Part shown: positions 1-6,179 of the stretch, one piece after another
Numbering within the stretch: position 1 is the first letter of the stretch
How the letters are laid out: the number at the start of each line of letters is the position of its first letter
DNA from: DAOPKN01 sp035391225
GTDB taxonomy: Bacteria > Thermotogota > Thermotogae > MWEM01
Reading direction: 5' to 3'
Assembly: GCA_035391225.1 (NCBI GenBank)
Contig: DAOPKN010000100.1
Location: 1-6,183 of the forward strand
Length of the DNA stretch: 6,183 bases
Notes under the pieces: model-generated
What the model was told of the DNA's origin: nothing
Seen by the model: only the letters and a program-made list of their open reading frames with translations
The model's database searches: none
Position numbers and translations under genes: made by a program

Positions 1-2249
1 ACCCCTACGAATTCGTTGCAGGGAATGACCGCTCGCTCACGGCAGCCTTTGAAAGGGACAGCTTCACCCTTTCTGTGGAGGCAGAGCCCCATGCTTACGG
101 GAGTGTCCGCGTGAACGGGGGAGCCTGGGCCAAGGTACACCAGCAGGAGTTCGAGCTGGGAAGCCAAGTGGAGCTAAGGGCGCTTGCCATCAGCGGATAT
201 GGTTTCCTGGGCTGGTATGAAAATGGCCAAAAGATCAGCGAAACCAACACATACGCCTTCGAGATGAATTCCGACCGCGACCTGGAGGCCAATTTCTTCG
301 AGGTTCCTCCCCCGTGGCAGACCTTGGTGAAGGCGGGAACCTTTGAAATGGGGAACACCCGGGAAGATTCGGAAGGAGAAGAACGGGAAGAACCGGTGAC
401 CGAGTTCACGCTTACCAACGATTTCTGGATCAAGACCTGGGAAGTGACCAACGAGGAGTTCTTGGAATTTTTGAACAACGGGGGAGTTTCTTGGAACGGG
501 TATATCCACGGGAACCAAATTTTGGATGTGGAGGATCCCGATTGTGAGTTCTACTACGAAGATTTTTCCTTTCATTACCTCGAGGGCCGGGGCAATTACC
601 CCGCGGTGGAAATGAGCTGGCTGGGAGCCGCGGAGTACTGCAACTGGTTGAGCCAGAAAGAAGGTTATGCCAAGGCGTACAACAGCGAGGGCGATCTCTT
701 GGATACCGAGGGGGCCACAACGGCCGACACGACAAAGGTGGAAGGCTACCGAATTCCCACCGAGGCGGAATGGGAATACAGCGCACGCGGCGGGCACGTG
801 GACATCGTGAACGGCGTGGAAGCGAATGACTATAAGTACGCCGGAAGCAACGACGTTGACGAGGTGGGTTGGTCTCATCAAGATGGAGGCACGCACCCGG
901 TTTGGCGGAAGGAACCCAACGAACTTGGATTGTACGACATGAGCGGCAACGTTTTTGAGTGGGTACAGGACTGGTGGTGTAATGGTTACGATGAATTAGC
1001 CTCGGAAAACCCCATTGGTCCGTATGATGGCTCTGACGCCAAAATCAAACGCGGGGGAAGCTATTGCTCGAAGGACAAAGCAGCCCGCGTAGTCCATCGA
1101 ATTCGGATGGGCTTCGATACCGGTCCTGCAGAACAAGGCTCTGCGGTAGACACTGGCTTCCGATTCGTTCGGACGGTCATTCCCCCCCCCGTGGTGGAAC
1201 CGGGAACGGTGAAATGGGAATATACCGCGGATGACGAAATTTGGTCTTCCGCCGCTATCGCAAGCGATGGCACCATCTACTTCACATGCTACGATGCCCG
1301 GTTATATGCCCTCAATTCCGATGGCTCCAATAAGTGGAAGTACAGTATTGGTGGAGGTGGGCTTTTTTCCAGCCCCGCCATCGGAAGTGATGGAACGATT
1401 TACGTGGGAGATGGAAATGGCTACCTTACCGCTATTAACTCGAACGGATCCTTTGGTTGGAATTTTGAAACAGACGCTAGGGTGGACTCCAGCCCGGCAA
1501 TCGGGAGTGATGGAACCATTTACGTGGGTTCGGATGACCACAACCTTTATTCCATTTCGACGGATGGAGGCCAGAACTGGGAAAAAGATCTCGGTGACTA
1601 CGTCATTTCCAGTCCCGCGATTGGGAGTGATGGAAGGATTTACGTGGGTTCCACTTCCAATCCGTTTTACGCCGTTTCACCTGAGGTTGGAGGGACATCC
1701 TGGATAAATTTGAATACGGGTGGGGTTCAGTCCAGTCCTGCTATCGGGAGTGATGGAACGATTTACGTTTGCGGCAAAGATGATCATCAGGTGCACGCTT
1801 TAAGCACCAATGGGACTGAAAAAACAGGGTGGCCATTCGCTACGGGCGATGATATTTTCGCCAGCCCGGTGATTGGAAGCGACGGAACCATCTACGTGGG
1901 ATCCTACGATGCTTACTTCTATGCTATCAACCCGGATGGAACAGAAAAATGGAAGTACCAAACGGGAGATAAAATCGATTCCAGCGCCGCGATCGGGAGC
2001 GATGGCACAGTCTACGTGGGAAGCCACGATCAAAAGTTATACGCTCTCAACTCCGACGGCACTCTGAAATGGGAACTCGACCTGGGCTCAGAGATTGGAG
2101 CCAGTCCCGCGATTGGCAGTGATGGCACCATCTACGTGGGAACGCTGAGTGATAAGTTCTTCGCCGTGAACGGAAACAGCGGGGGACTTGCCGATACCCC
2201 CTGGCCCAAGTTCCGCCAGAACGAGAAGAATACGGGAAGAGACGAGTAA
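1..2249 (+). CDS. Envelope/secreted protein with B-repeats, FGE-like domain and 8-repeat PQQ-like propeller (5' partial)
   Basis: The reading frame is open from base 3 to the TAA at 2247-2249, and the start lies left of the window. A GTG at 75 is not the true start, because bases 3-59 already encode the tail of a B-repeat (PYEFVAGNDRSLTAAFERD). Domain order is: the end of one divergent InlB-type B-repeat (3-59); a complete B-repeat (60-305, with GSVRVNGGAW and GFLGWYENG); an FGE-sulfatase/SUMF1-like domain (about 315-1175, with GTFEMGN, GYRIPTEAEWEYSARGG, GLYDMSGNVFEWVQDWW, KRGGSYC and GFRFVRT); a proline linker (1179-1205); eight PQQ-like propeller repeats (about 1206-2189); and a closing WPKFRQNEKNTGR tail. 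Known: such domains occur in exported proteins, and propellers and FGE folds often bind ligands. The FGE domain keeps one Cys after GGSY but lacks the second active-site Cys, so enzymatic formylglycine formation is unlikely. Inference: a surface or periplasmic binding protein. The signal peptide is not visible and the ligand is unknown. Confidence 0.9.
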   Translation, partial: PYEFVAGNDRSLTAAFERDSFTLSVEAEPHAYGSVRVNGGAWAKVHQQEFELGSQVELRALAISGYGFLGWYENGQKISETNTYAFEMNSDRDLEANFFEVPPPWQTLVKAGTFEMGNTREDSEGEEREEPVTEFTLTNDFWIKTWEVTNEEFLEFLNNGGVSWNGYIHGNQILDVEDPDCEFYYEDFSFHYLEGRGNYPAVEMSWLGAAEYCNWLSQKEGYAKAYNSEGDLLDTEGATTADTTKVEGYRIPTEAEWEYSARGGHVDIVNGVEANDYKYAGSNDVDEVGWSHQDGGTHPVWRKEPNELGLYDMSGNVFEWVQDWWCNGYDELASENPIGPYDGSDAKIKRGGSYCSKDKAARVVHRIRMGFDTGPAEQGSAVDTGFRFVRTVIPPPVVEPGTVKWEYTADDEIWSSAAIASDGTIYFTCYDARLYALNSDGSNKWKYSIGGGGLFSSPAIGSDGTIYVGDGNGYLTAINSNGSFGWNFETDARVDSSPAIGSDGTIYVGSDDHNLYSISTDGGQNWEKDLGDYVISSPAIGSDGRIYVGSTSNPFYAVSPEVGGTSWINLNTGGVQSSPAIGSDGTIYVCGKDDHQVHALSTNGTEKTGWPFATGDDIFASPVIGSDGTIYVGSYDAYFYAINPDGTEKWKYQTGDKIDSSAAIGSDGTVYVGSHDQKLYALNSDGTLKWELDLGSEIGASPAIGSDGTIYVGTLSDKFFAVNGNSGGLADTPWPKFRQNEKNTGRDE
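60..305 (+). repeat. Divergent InlB-type B-repeat domain in gene 1
   Basis: This stretch encodes one full B-repeat of about 80 residues: a beta strand (FTLSVEAEP), the GSVRVNGGAW turn, a hydrophobic ALAISGYGFLGWYENG core and a closing DRDLEANFFE strand. The bases before it (3-59) encode the end of a previous copy, so at least two tandem copies exist and more may lie upstream. The closest visible relative is the third B-repeat of the minus-strand lipoprotein, which has GNVRINNGAW and GFHFSGWFEND at matching positions. Known: these modules are extracellular spacers or adhesion stalks in many bacteria. A specific ligand cannot be read from the sequence. Confidence 0.8.
1182..1190 (+). repeat. 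Run of nine C at the FGE/propeller junction
   Basis: Nine consecutive C encode Pro-Pro-Pro in the linker between the FGE-like domain and the propeller of gene 1. Reading the shifted frames by eye, one extra C brings a TGA after about 17 codons, and one lost C brings a TGA after about 9 codons. Either change would remove the whole propeller and leave a protein ending just after the FGE-like domain. The tract could therefore be a slipped-strand switch. It could also be only a static proline linker. Confidence 0.7.
1206..2189 (+). repeat. Eight tandem PQQ-like beta-propeller repeats (about 120 bp each)
   Basis: Eight copies of a roughly 40-residue unit run in tandem, each with a W near the start, then SSPAIGSDGTIYVGS or a close variant, then LYALNSDG or a close variant. 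The conserved GATGG/GACGG of the SDG motif falls at 1266, 1389, 1509, 1629, 1752, 1881, 2001 and 2121, so spacing is 120, 123 or 129 bp. The first copy is the most divergent (SDGTIYFTCYD) and the fourth has SDGRIY. Known: such repeats fold as a beta-propeller related to PQQ-dependent dehydrogenases and the BamB scaffold. Eight copies would fit an eight-bladed propeller. No quinone-binding or calcium-site residues typical of true PQQ enzymes are evident, so a structural or binding role is more likely than catalysis. Confidence 0.88.
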
Positions 2250-2271
2250 CGAAAGCTTCCGATTCACCCAG

Positions 2272-2304
2272 AAAGGCCACATGAAAAACGTGGCCTTTTT
2301 TTTT
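2272..2304 (+). terminator. Intrinsic terminator of gene 1
   Basis: A perfect stem, AAAGGCCAC (2272-2280) with GTGGCCTTT (2290-2298), encloses a 9-base loop and runs directly into T's (nine T in total, 2296-2304). It begins 22 bases after the gene 1 stop codon. In the minus direction the hairpin is followed by only three T, so it is mainly a plus-strand terminator. Confidence 0.93.
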
Positions 2305-2352
2305 CCTGGAACCACCGTACCTCAGTGCGGATCCCTTTCCGGATCGCAGTTC

Positions 2353-2376
2353 AAAACAGCCGCAGTGGGCTGCGGC
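2353..2376 (-). terminator. Probable intrinsic terminator of the minus-strand lipoprotein gene
   Basis: Read on the minus strand, GCCGCAG (2376-2370), loop CCCA, and CTGCGGC (2365-2359) form a perfect 7-bp GC-rich stem, followed by TGTTTT (2358-2353). It lies 33 bases beyond the stop codon of the 2410-4392 gene. The T tract is short and interrupted by a G, so strength is uncertain. A second, imperfect inverted repeat (about 2329-2347) lies just beyond it. With the hairpin at 2272-2304, the convergent gap carries one terminator for each direction. Confidence 0.72.
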
Positions 2377-2409
2377 GGTCCCAAAAAACCTGTGCTTGCC
2401 TGCTCTTTC

Positions 2410-4392
2410 TCAATAGCTTCTCGCGATACGGAACCCCAGGATGTTGTCGCTGTCTGTTGGGGAAAAGTAGAAACGAAAACCGGTGACCCTTCCCATGCTC
2501 GCCAGGTATTCCCAGCTTCCACCGCGGAAAATGCGATCGGAGCCGGTTTCAGGGCCAATGGGGTTCACTTGGTTGGGGACACTGTACCAGTGTTGATCGT
2601 GCCAATCGTAGCACCATTCAAAAACGTTCCCACTCATGTCAAACAAACCCAGCTCGTTCGCTTGCTTTCCTTTCACCGGGTGGGTTTTCCCCAAGCTGTT
2701 GAAACTGTACCAGGCAACGTCCGCCATGGTATTGCTCCCCGCGTATTTGTAGTCATGGGCTTCCACTCCCTCGGTAATATCCACGTGCCCACCCCTGGCG
2801 CAGTATTCCCATTCCGCTTCGGTGAGTAGCCGGTAGCCCTTCACCTTCGTGAGGTCCTTGGTCACCACACCGTTTGCATCCAGCAAGCTTCCCGCTTGGG
2901 GTTCTCCGAAAAGGCGGTAGGCCACGGGGAATCCTTCTTGTTCACTTCGCCAGTTGCAGTAGGCGAGGGCATCCCACCAGCTCACGTTGATCACCGGACG
3001 GTCTTCCCTTCCCCATCCTTCGTCATCCGGTTTCTCGGTTCCGGTACCCTCGCAGTAGGCGTCGTACTCCGCGAACGTGACTTCCGTTTTCCCCACCAAG
3101 AAATCGTACGTGAGAGTTACCCAGTGGGCGGGCTTCTCGTCGGCATCGGCTTCCGGGTCGCCAAGCGTGTCCCCCATTCGGAAGATCCCCGCACCCACCA
3201 GTAGCAACGAAGCCGGATAGTCCCGTTCGAATCGACCTTCCAGCACACGGTCGTTTTGGAGAGCAAAAGAGTAGGGGTTTTCCGTGCTGAGCAACTGGTC
3301 GTTCTCGAACCAGCCCGAGAAATGGAACCCCGTAAGGGCAAGGGCCTTGGTTTGCACCTGTTGGCCCACGGGAACCTCCAACTGCTGTTCCCTGCCCCAA
3401 GCCCCGTTGTTGATGCGCACGTTTCCTTGCTCATCCGGCAAAGCTTTCACCGTGATCGTGTAGGTATCTATCTCGAATGCCCCACGCAACGTCCGGTCAC
3501 CCTGCGCTTGGAAACGGTACGGGTTTTCGTCGCTGACCTTCGTACCCCGACTTCCCGATGCCAACTCCTCGTACCAGCCGGCAAAGTGGTAATCGGCTCG
3601 GGCCTCCGCTTGCAGGCTCACCTCGTCGCCCGCTTGGACCGTCACGCTTTTCCAGTCGCCCCATTCCCCATCGTTCATGCGCACACTGCCGTGTTCCGAG
3701 GGGCTCGCCTGCGCGGTAATGGTGCATTCCAGCTTGCGGAACTTCACGTCCAGCCGGATATCGCTTTCTCCATCGCGGGGGGTGGATGCCGGGTGCTCGG
3801 GTAAGTAGTCAAAGGGGTTCTCCGCGCTCAGCAACTGTTCCCCGAGGTACCAGCCGTCCAAAAGGTAGTCCTCTTCCGGCAGCGCCCACAGCCTGGTGGG
3901 GGAATCCAACCCCGCCTGGACCACGATGCTATCGCCCCAATCGGAGCCTTCGACGCGAACCTGGCCCCCTTGCGTCCCGGCCACCACTACTTCCACGGAG
4001 TAGTAGTTTTGCGTGGAGAAGTTCCCTTCGTCGCTGGTTGCCCCGCACTTCCCGTTCCACCAGCCTTCAACCTTCCAATGGTAGGATGTACCAGCCAGCA
4101 AATCCCGGTTCCAGCTTGCCCGCGTTTGTTGCGTTTGAACCCCCTCTCCAAAATCCTCTCCCACGGGCGCAACGTACAGCTTGAAGAAGCCGAGATCACG
4201 GGAAGAGGTGTTGCCAAACCGTACGTCCCAGGCAAATTCCGGGTGCAATCCCACCCCATCCTGGGCTTGCAAGGGTTCCACGAGGAGAACCTCCACCTGC
4301 GGCTGGTTTTCCGGAAGGGTACAACCCACCAGCAAGGCCAACAACAACACCCCTCCCAGTACCACGAAGCCGAACATGATCCCCTTTTTCAT
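2410..4392 (-). CDS. Predicted lipoprotein: FN3-like domain, three B-repeats, C-terminal FGE-like domain
   Basis: This complete 660-residue protein starts at ATG 4392-4390, which follows a strong GGAGGT site, and stops at TGA 2412-2410. Residues 1-24 form a lipoprotein signal: MKKG, a hydrophobic core, then lipobox LVGC with Cys24 as the lipidation site. Residues 34-128 resemble a fibronectin type III domain (ends GTSYHWKVEG...GNFST). Residues about 130-220, 221-309 and 310-391 are three divergent InlB-type B-repeats. Residues 394-658 form an FGE/SUMF1-like domain with GIFRMGD, GYRLLTEAEWEYCARGG, GLFDMSGNVFEWCYDW, FRGGSW and GFRIARSY. The two active-site cysteines of true FGE are absent: the segment after RGGSW (residues 622-640) has no Cys. 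Inference: a lipid-anchored surface protein whose terminal FGE/C-type-lectin-like domain binds a ligand on a B-repeat stalk. It is a paralogue of the convergent gene 1 but has no propeller. The ligand is unknown. Confidence 0.92.
   Translation of the reverse strand: MKKGIMFGFVVLGGVLLLALLVGCTLPENQPQVEVLLVEPLQAQDGVGLHPEFAWDVRFGNTSSRDLGFFKLYVAPVGEDFGEGVQTQQTRASWNRDLLAGTSYHWKVEGWWNGKCGATSDEGNFSTQNYYSVEVVVAGTQGGQVRVEGSDWGDSIVVQAGLDSPTRLWALPEEDYLLDGWYLGEQLLSAENPFDYLPEHPASTPRDGESDIRLDVKFRKLECTITAQASPSEHGSVRMNDGEWGDWKSVTVQAGDEVSLQAEARADYHFAGWYEELASGSRGTKVSDENPYRFQAQGDRTLRGAFEIDTYTITVKALPDEQGNVRINNGAWGREQQLEVPVGQQVQTKALALTGFHFSGWFENDQLLSTENPYSFALQNDRVLEGRFERDYPASLLLVGAGIFRMGDTLGDPEADADEKPAHWVTLTYDFLVGKTEVTFAEYDAYCEGTGTEKPDDEGWGREDRPVINVSWWDALAYCNWRSEQEGFPVAYRLFGEPQAGSLLDANGVVTKDLTKVKGYRLLTEAEWEYCARGGHVDITEGVEAHDYKYAGSNTMADVAWYSFNSLGKTHPVKGKQANELGLFDMSGNVFEWCYDWHDQHWYSVPNQVNPIGPETGSDRIFRGGSWEYLASMGRVTGFRFYFSPTDSDNILGFRIARSY
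3220..4005 (-). repeat. Three tandem divergent B-repeats in the lipoprotein
   Basis: Protein residues 130-220, 221-309 and 310-391 are successive B-repeat modules. Their matching landmarks are GGQVRVEGSDWG, HGSVRMNDGEWG and QGNVRINNGAWG; then LLDGWYLGEQLL, FAGWYEELASG and FSGWFENDQLL; then ENPFDYL, ENPYRFQ and ENPYSFA. The first copy is the most divergent and carries an insertion (around residues 198-211) before its last strand. The third is most like the B-repeat of gene 1. They probably act as a stalk between the lipid anchor plus FN3-like domain and the terminal FGE-like domain. Confidence 0.8.
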
Positions 4393-4398
4393 CCTGCC

Positions 4399-4404
4399 AC
4401 CTCC
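4399..4404 (-). promoter_or_regulatory. Ribosome binding site of the lipoprotein gene
   Basis: GGAGGT on the minus strand ends six bases before the ATG at 4392-4390. It is a near-perfect Shine-Dalgarno sequence and fixes the start immediately ahead of the signal peptide. Confidence 0.9.
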
Positions 4405-4418
4405 ACGTTGAATGACAA

Positions 4419-4427
4419 ATTATAGCA
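4419..4427 (-). promoter_or_regulatory. Extended -10 promoter of the lipoprotein gene
   Basis: The minus strand reads TGCTATAAT (4427-4419), a consensus -10 hexamer with the upstream TG of an extended -10 element. At a spacing of 17 bases the -35 region (4447-4442) reads TTCCTT, a poor match within a pyrimidine-rich stretch, so recognition probably rests on the extended -10. The expected start of transcription, near 4412, leaves a leader of only about 20 bases that contains the RBS. Confidence 0.75.
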
Positions 4428-4447
4428 TTGAAACCGAAAAAAAGGAA

Positions 4448-4469
4448 AAAGATCCCCCATTCGATCTTT
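4448..4469. repeat. Inverted repeat in the divergent promoter region
   Basis: AAAGATC (4448-4454) and GATCTTT (4463-4469) form a perfect 7-bp inverted repeat around an 8-base spacer (CCCCATTC). It lies immediately upstream of the expected -35 position of the lipoprotein promoter and about 95 bases upstream of the -10 of the ATPase gene. It could be an operator for a dimeric regulator, but a 7-bp repeat can also arise by chance. Confidence 0.4.
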
Positions 4470-4562
4470 GGGTATCTTTTCCAAGGATGCGAAACCCCCA
4501 GGATCCCCTTTTTCCTACCCTGCTCGTTGAAGAATGCGTTCGATGCGATGAGGATTTCCCCG

Positions 4563-4571
4563 TGCTATAAT
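4563..4571 (+). promoter_or_regulatory. Extended -10 promoter of the AAA-ATPase/nuclease gene
   Basis: TGCTATAAT (4563-4571) is a consensus extended -10, identical to the 9-base element of the divergent lipoprotein promoter. No good -35 lies 16-18 bases upstream. TTCGAT at 4539-4544 is 21 bases away, which is too far. Transcription should begin near 4578, leaving about 15 bases before the GTG start. Confidence 0.75.
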
Positions 4572-4579
4572 CGGGCAAC

Positions 4580-4588
4580 GGGGGTGAT
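4580..4588 (+). promoter_or_regulatory. Ribosome binding site that decides the GTG start at 4593
   Basis: GGGGGTGAT differs at one base from the full anti-16S complement GGAGGTGAT. Its core GGGGG ends eight bases before the GTG at 4593. This favours that start over the in-frame GTG at 4584, which lies inside the site, and over the in-frame ATG at 4548, which lies upstream of the -10 box and has no recognisable RBS. Confidence 0.85.
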
Positions 4589-4592
4589 TTCG

Positions 4593-6179
4593 GTGAAGCC
4601 ATTACCGGTGGGAAAACAGGATTTCCAGGTTTTGCAGACTCAAGGGTTTCTCTACGTTGACAAAACGCGCTTTCTCCGGGAACTTGCGCTTCAAACGACC
4701 CCGTTTTTCCTTTCCCGTCCCCGACGTTTCGGCAAAAGCCTCACCGTCTCCAAGTTGTACTACCTGTTCACCGGGCAGCGTGAGCTGTTTCGGGGAACCT
4801 ACATCCACGATCACTGGGATTGGAAACCCCATCCAGTGATTCGATTGAGCCTCAACGAGGTAGACACCCGATCCCCAGGGTCGGTTGAAGAGAGCCTTGT
4901 TTTCTTGCTCAAAAAGACATACGAAGAGTACGGAATACAGCCCCGCACCGAAAACTTGAAATTGATGTTCTCCGACCTGATTCAGCAGCTTTCCCGCGAG
5001 GAAAAAGTGGTGGTGCTCATCGATGAATACGATAAACCCATGCTGGACAATCTTTCCCATTTGACCTTAGCCGATGAAATCCGCCAGGTACTCCGACTTT
5101 TCTACGGCACTTTGAAAGACGCCGATCCGTACCTGCGTTTCCTTTTTCTCACGGGCATCACCAAGTTCACCAAGACGGGGGTGTTCTCCACGCTCAACAA
5201 CCTCAACGACATCTCCAGCGATCCCCGTTTTGCCCAGATGTTTGGCTACACCCAGCAAGAGTTGGAACGTGATTTCTCGGAACACATCGAGCAAGGGGTT
5301 TCCCGGCTTCAGCTTCCCCGCAAGCAATTGGTGGACCGGATCCAGCAAACTTATTACGGCTTCTCGTTTGACGGGGAACATTTCGTGTACAACCCCTTCT
5401 CGGTGCTCAACTTCTTCGACAAGTACGCCTTTGGCAACTACTGGGTGCAAAGCGGATCACCATCCTTCCTGGTGCAATACGCCAAGCAGCACCACCTGAA
5501 GCCCAGCGATTACCTGGGAACGTACGTGGACGAGAACCTCCTGATCGCCTACGAGATCGAACAAGCCCCCCCCATCTCCTTCTTGTTGCAATCCGGTTAC
5601 CTCACGTTTAAAGGAAAAGACGAGCGAAAGGGATACTTGGTGGACTACCCCAACACCGAGGTGCGGGATTCGTTCTCCAAGTTGCTCCTACTCGGAAGCT
5701 TCAATCAATCCCCGCAAGTCGAGCAGCAAATGCGGAACCGCATCATCGACGCGTTCGCCCAGCGGGATTTCCCCACCGTGTTCCGCGAAATGAACCGCAC
5801 CCTTTCCCTGATTCCCCACGTGCTGTTCGAGAAGAAAAGCTCCGAGGAACTTCAGCACCAGTGGATAGCGCGCAACGAGAATTTCTACCACTCCGTGATC
5901 CTCACGTTGTTTTGGGCATGCGGGCTGGACGTGCGCGCGGAGCAAATGACCAGCCGAGGAAGAAGCGACCTGGTGCTCCGATTCGACAATGACGTGTACG
6001 TGATGGAGCTCAAAATCGCCCCCGCGCAGCAGGCGCTGGAACAGGTGAAAACCAAGGGATACGCCGAGCCCTTCGTGGGACAGAACGTGTTCCTGGTGGG
6101 CATCCAAATCGACCAGGAAAAGCGATGCCTTTCGCAGTACGTGCTAAAGGAACAAACACCCTCCCCTACGAACGAATAA
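4593..6179 (+). CDS. AAA-ATPase-like protein with C-terminal PD-(D/E)XK nuclease-like domain
   Basis: This 528-residue protein starts at GTG 4593 and stops at TAA 6177-6179. The N-terminus (KPLPVGKQDFQVLQTQGFLYVDKT) is the hallmark opening of the predicted 'AAA-ATPase-like' family (Pfam AAA-ATPase_like). Residues 42-50 (RPRRFGKSL) are that family's variant Walker A. Residues 139-149 (VVVLIDEYDKP) are Walker B, and 186-204 (LTGITKF...FSTLNNL) form the conserved segment after it. Residues about 425-515 match the PD-(D/E)XK_9 nuclease-like domain: FYHSVILTLF helix, GLDVRAE, RSDLVL with Asp459, and VMELKI with Glu472 and Lys474, so the catalytic triad pattern is intact. Known: the family is often multi-copy in genomes of anaerobes and gut bacteria; its biological role is not established, and a link to mobile elements or defence is only a suggestion. 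There is no signal peptide, so it should be cytoplasmic. It is transcribed divergently from the lipoprotein gene, with no partner gene visible before the window ends four bases later. Confidence 0.93.
   Translation: MKPLPVGKQDFQVLQTQGFLYVDKTRFLRELALQTTPFFLSRPRRFGKSLTVSKLYYLFTGQRELFRGTYIHDHWDWKPHPVIRLSLNEVDTRSPGSVEESLVFLLKKTYEEYGIQPRTENLKLMFSDLIQQLSREEKVVVLIDEYDKPMLDNLSHLTLADEIRQVLRLFYGTLKDADPYLRFLFLTGITKFTKTGVFSTLNNLNDISSDPRFAQMFGYTQQELERDFSEHIEQGVSRLQLPRKQLVDRIQQTYYGFSFDGEHFVYNPFSVLNFFDKYAFGNYWVQSGSPSFLVQYAKQHHLKPSDYLGTYVDENLLIAYEIEQAPPISFLLQSGYLTFKGKDERKGYLVDYPNTEVRDSFSKLLLLGSFNQSPQVEQQMRNRIIDAFAQRDFPTVFREMNRTLSLIPHVLFEKKSSEELQHQWIARNENFYHSVILTLFWACGLDVRAEQMTSRGRSDLVLRFDNDVYVMELKIAPAQQALEQVKTKGYAEPFVGQNVFLVGIQIDQEKRCLSQYVLKEQTPSPTNE
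5566..5573 (+). repeat. Run of eight C between the ATPase and nuclease parts
   Basis: Eight consecutive C lie within codons for Ala-Pro-Pro-Ile (residues 325-328), after the ATPase part and before the nuclease-like domain. A one-base gain brings a TAA within about 16 codons. A one-base loss runs to a TGA near 5793. Either would yield an ATPase without its nuclease domain. Confidence 0.6.

Noticed and set aside
75..77. GTG at 75 as the start of gene 1
   Set aside because: It lies within the first strand of a B-repeat, no RBS precedes it, and the same frame upstream encodes the end of another B-repeat. The gene is truncated by the window edge.
174..896. Long open frame on the minus strand opposite the FGE-like domain
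   Set aside because: It is antisense to a strongly supported coding region and its translation shows no recognisable domain or RBS. Similar long frames opposite the lipoprotein (for example 3256-3804 plus) are rejected for the same reason; they arise from GC-rich codon bias.
315..1175. Sulfatase-activating enzyme (formylglycine-generating) assignment
   Set aside because: The catalytic cysteine pair is incomplete here and absent in the paralogue, and no sulfatase gene is nearby in the window.
1206..2189. Regular repeats as a CRISPR array or non-coding satellite
   Set aside because: The repeats are about 120 bp, stay in frame through all copies, and encode a known propeller motif without unique spacers.
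1206..2189. PQQ-dependent dehydrogenase assignment
   Set aside because: Only the short propeller repeat motif is present; I see none of the cofactor or calcium-binding signatures of the enzymes, and the repeats are fused to an FGE-like domain.
4428..4592. Longer N-terminus of the ATPase gene from a TTG at 4428 or an ATG at 4548
   Set aside because: The region contains the -10 box and a lysine-rich stretch unlike the family's N-terminus. The near-consensus RBS at 4580-4588 and the family-typical KPLPVGKQDF opening support GTG 4593.
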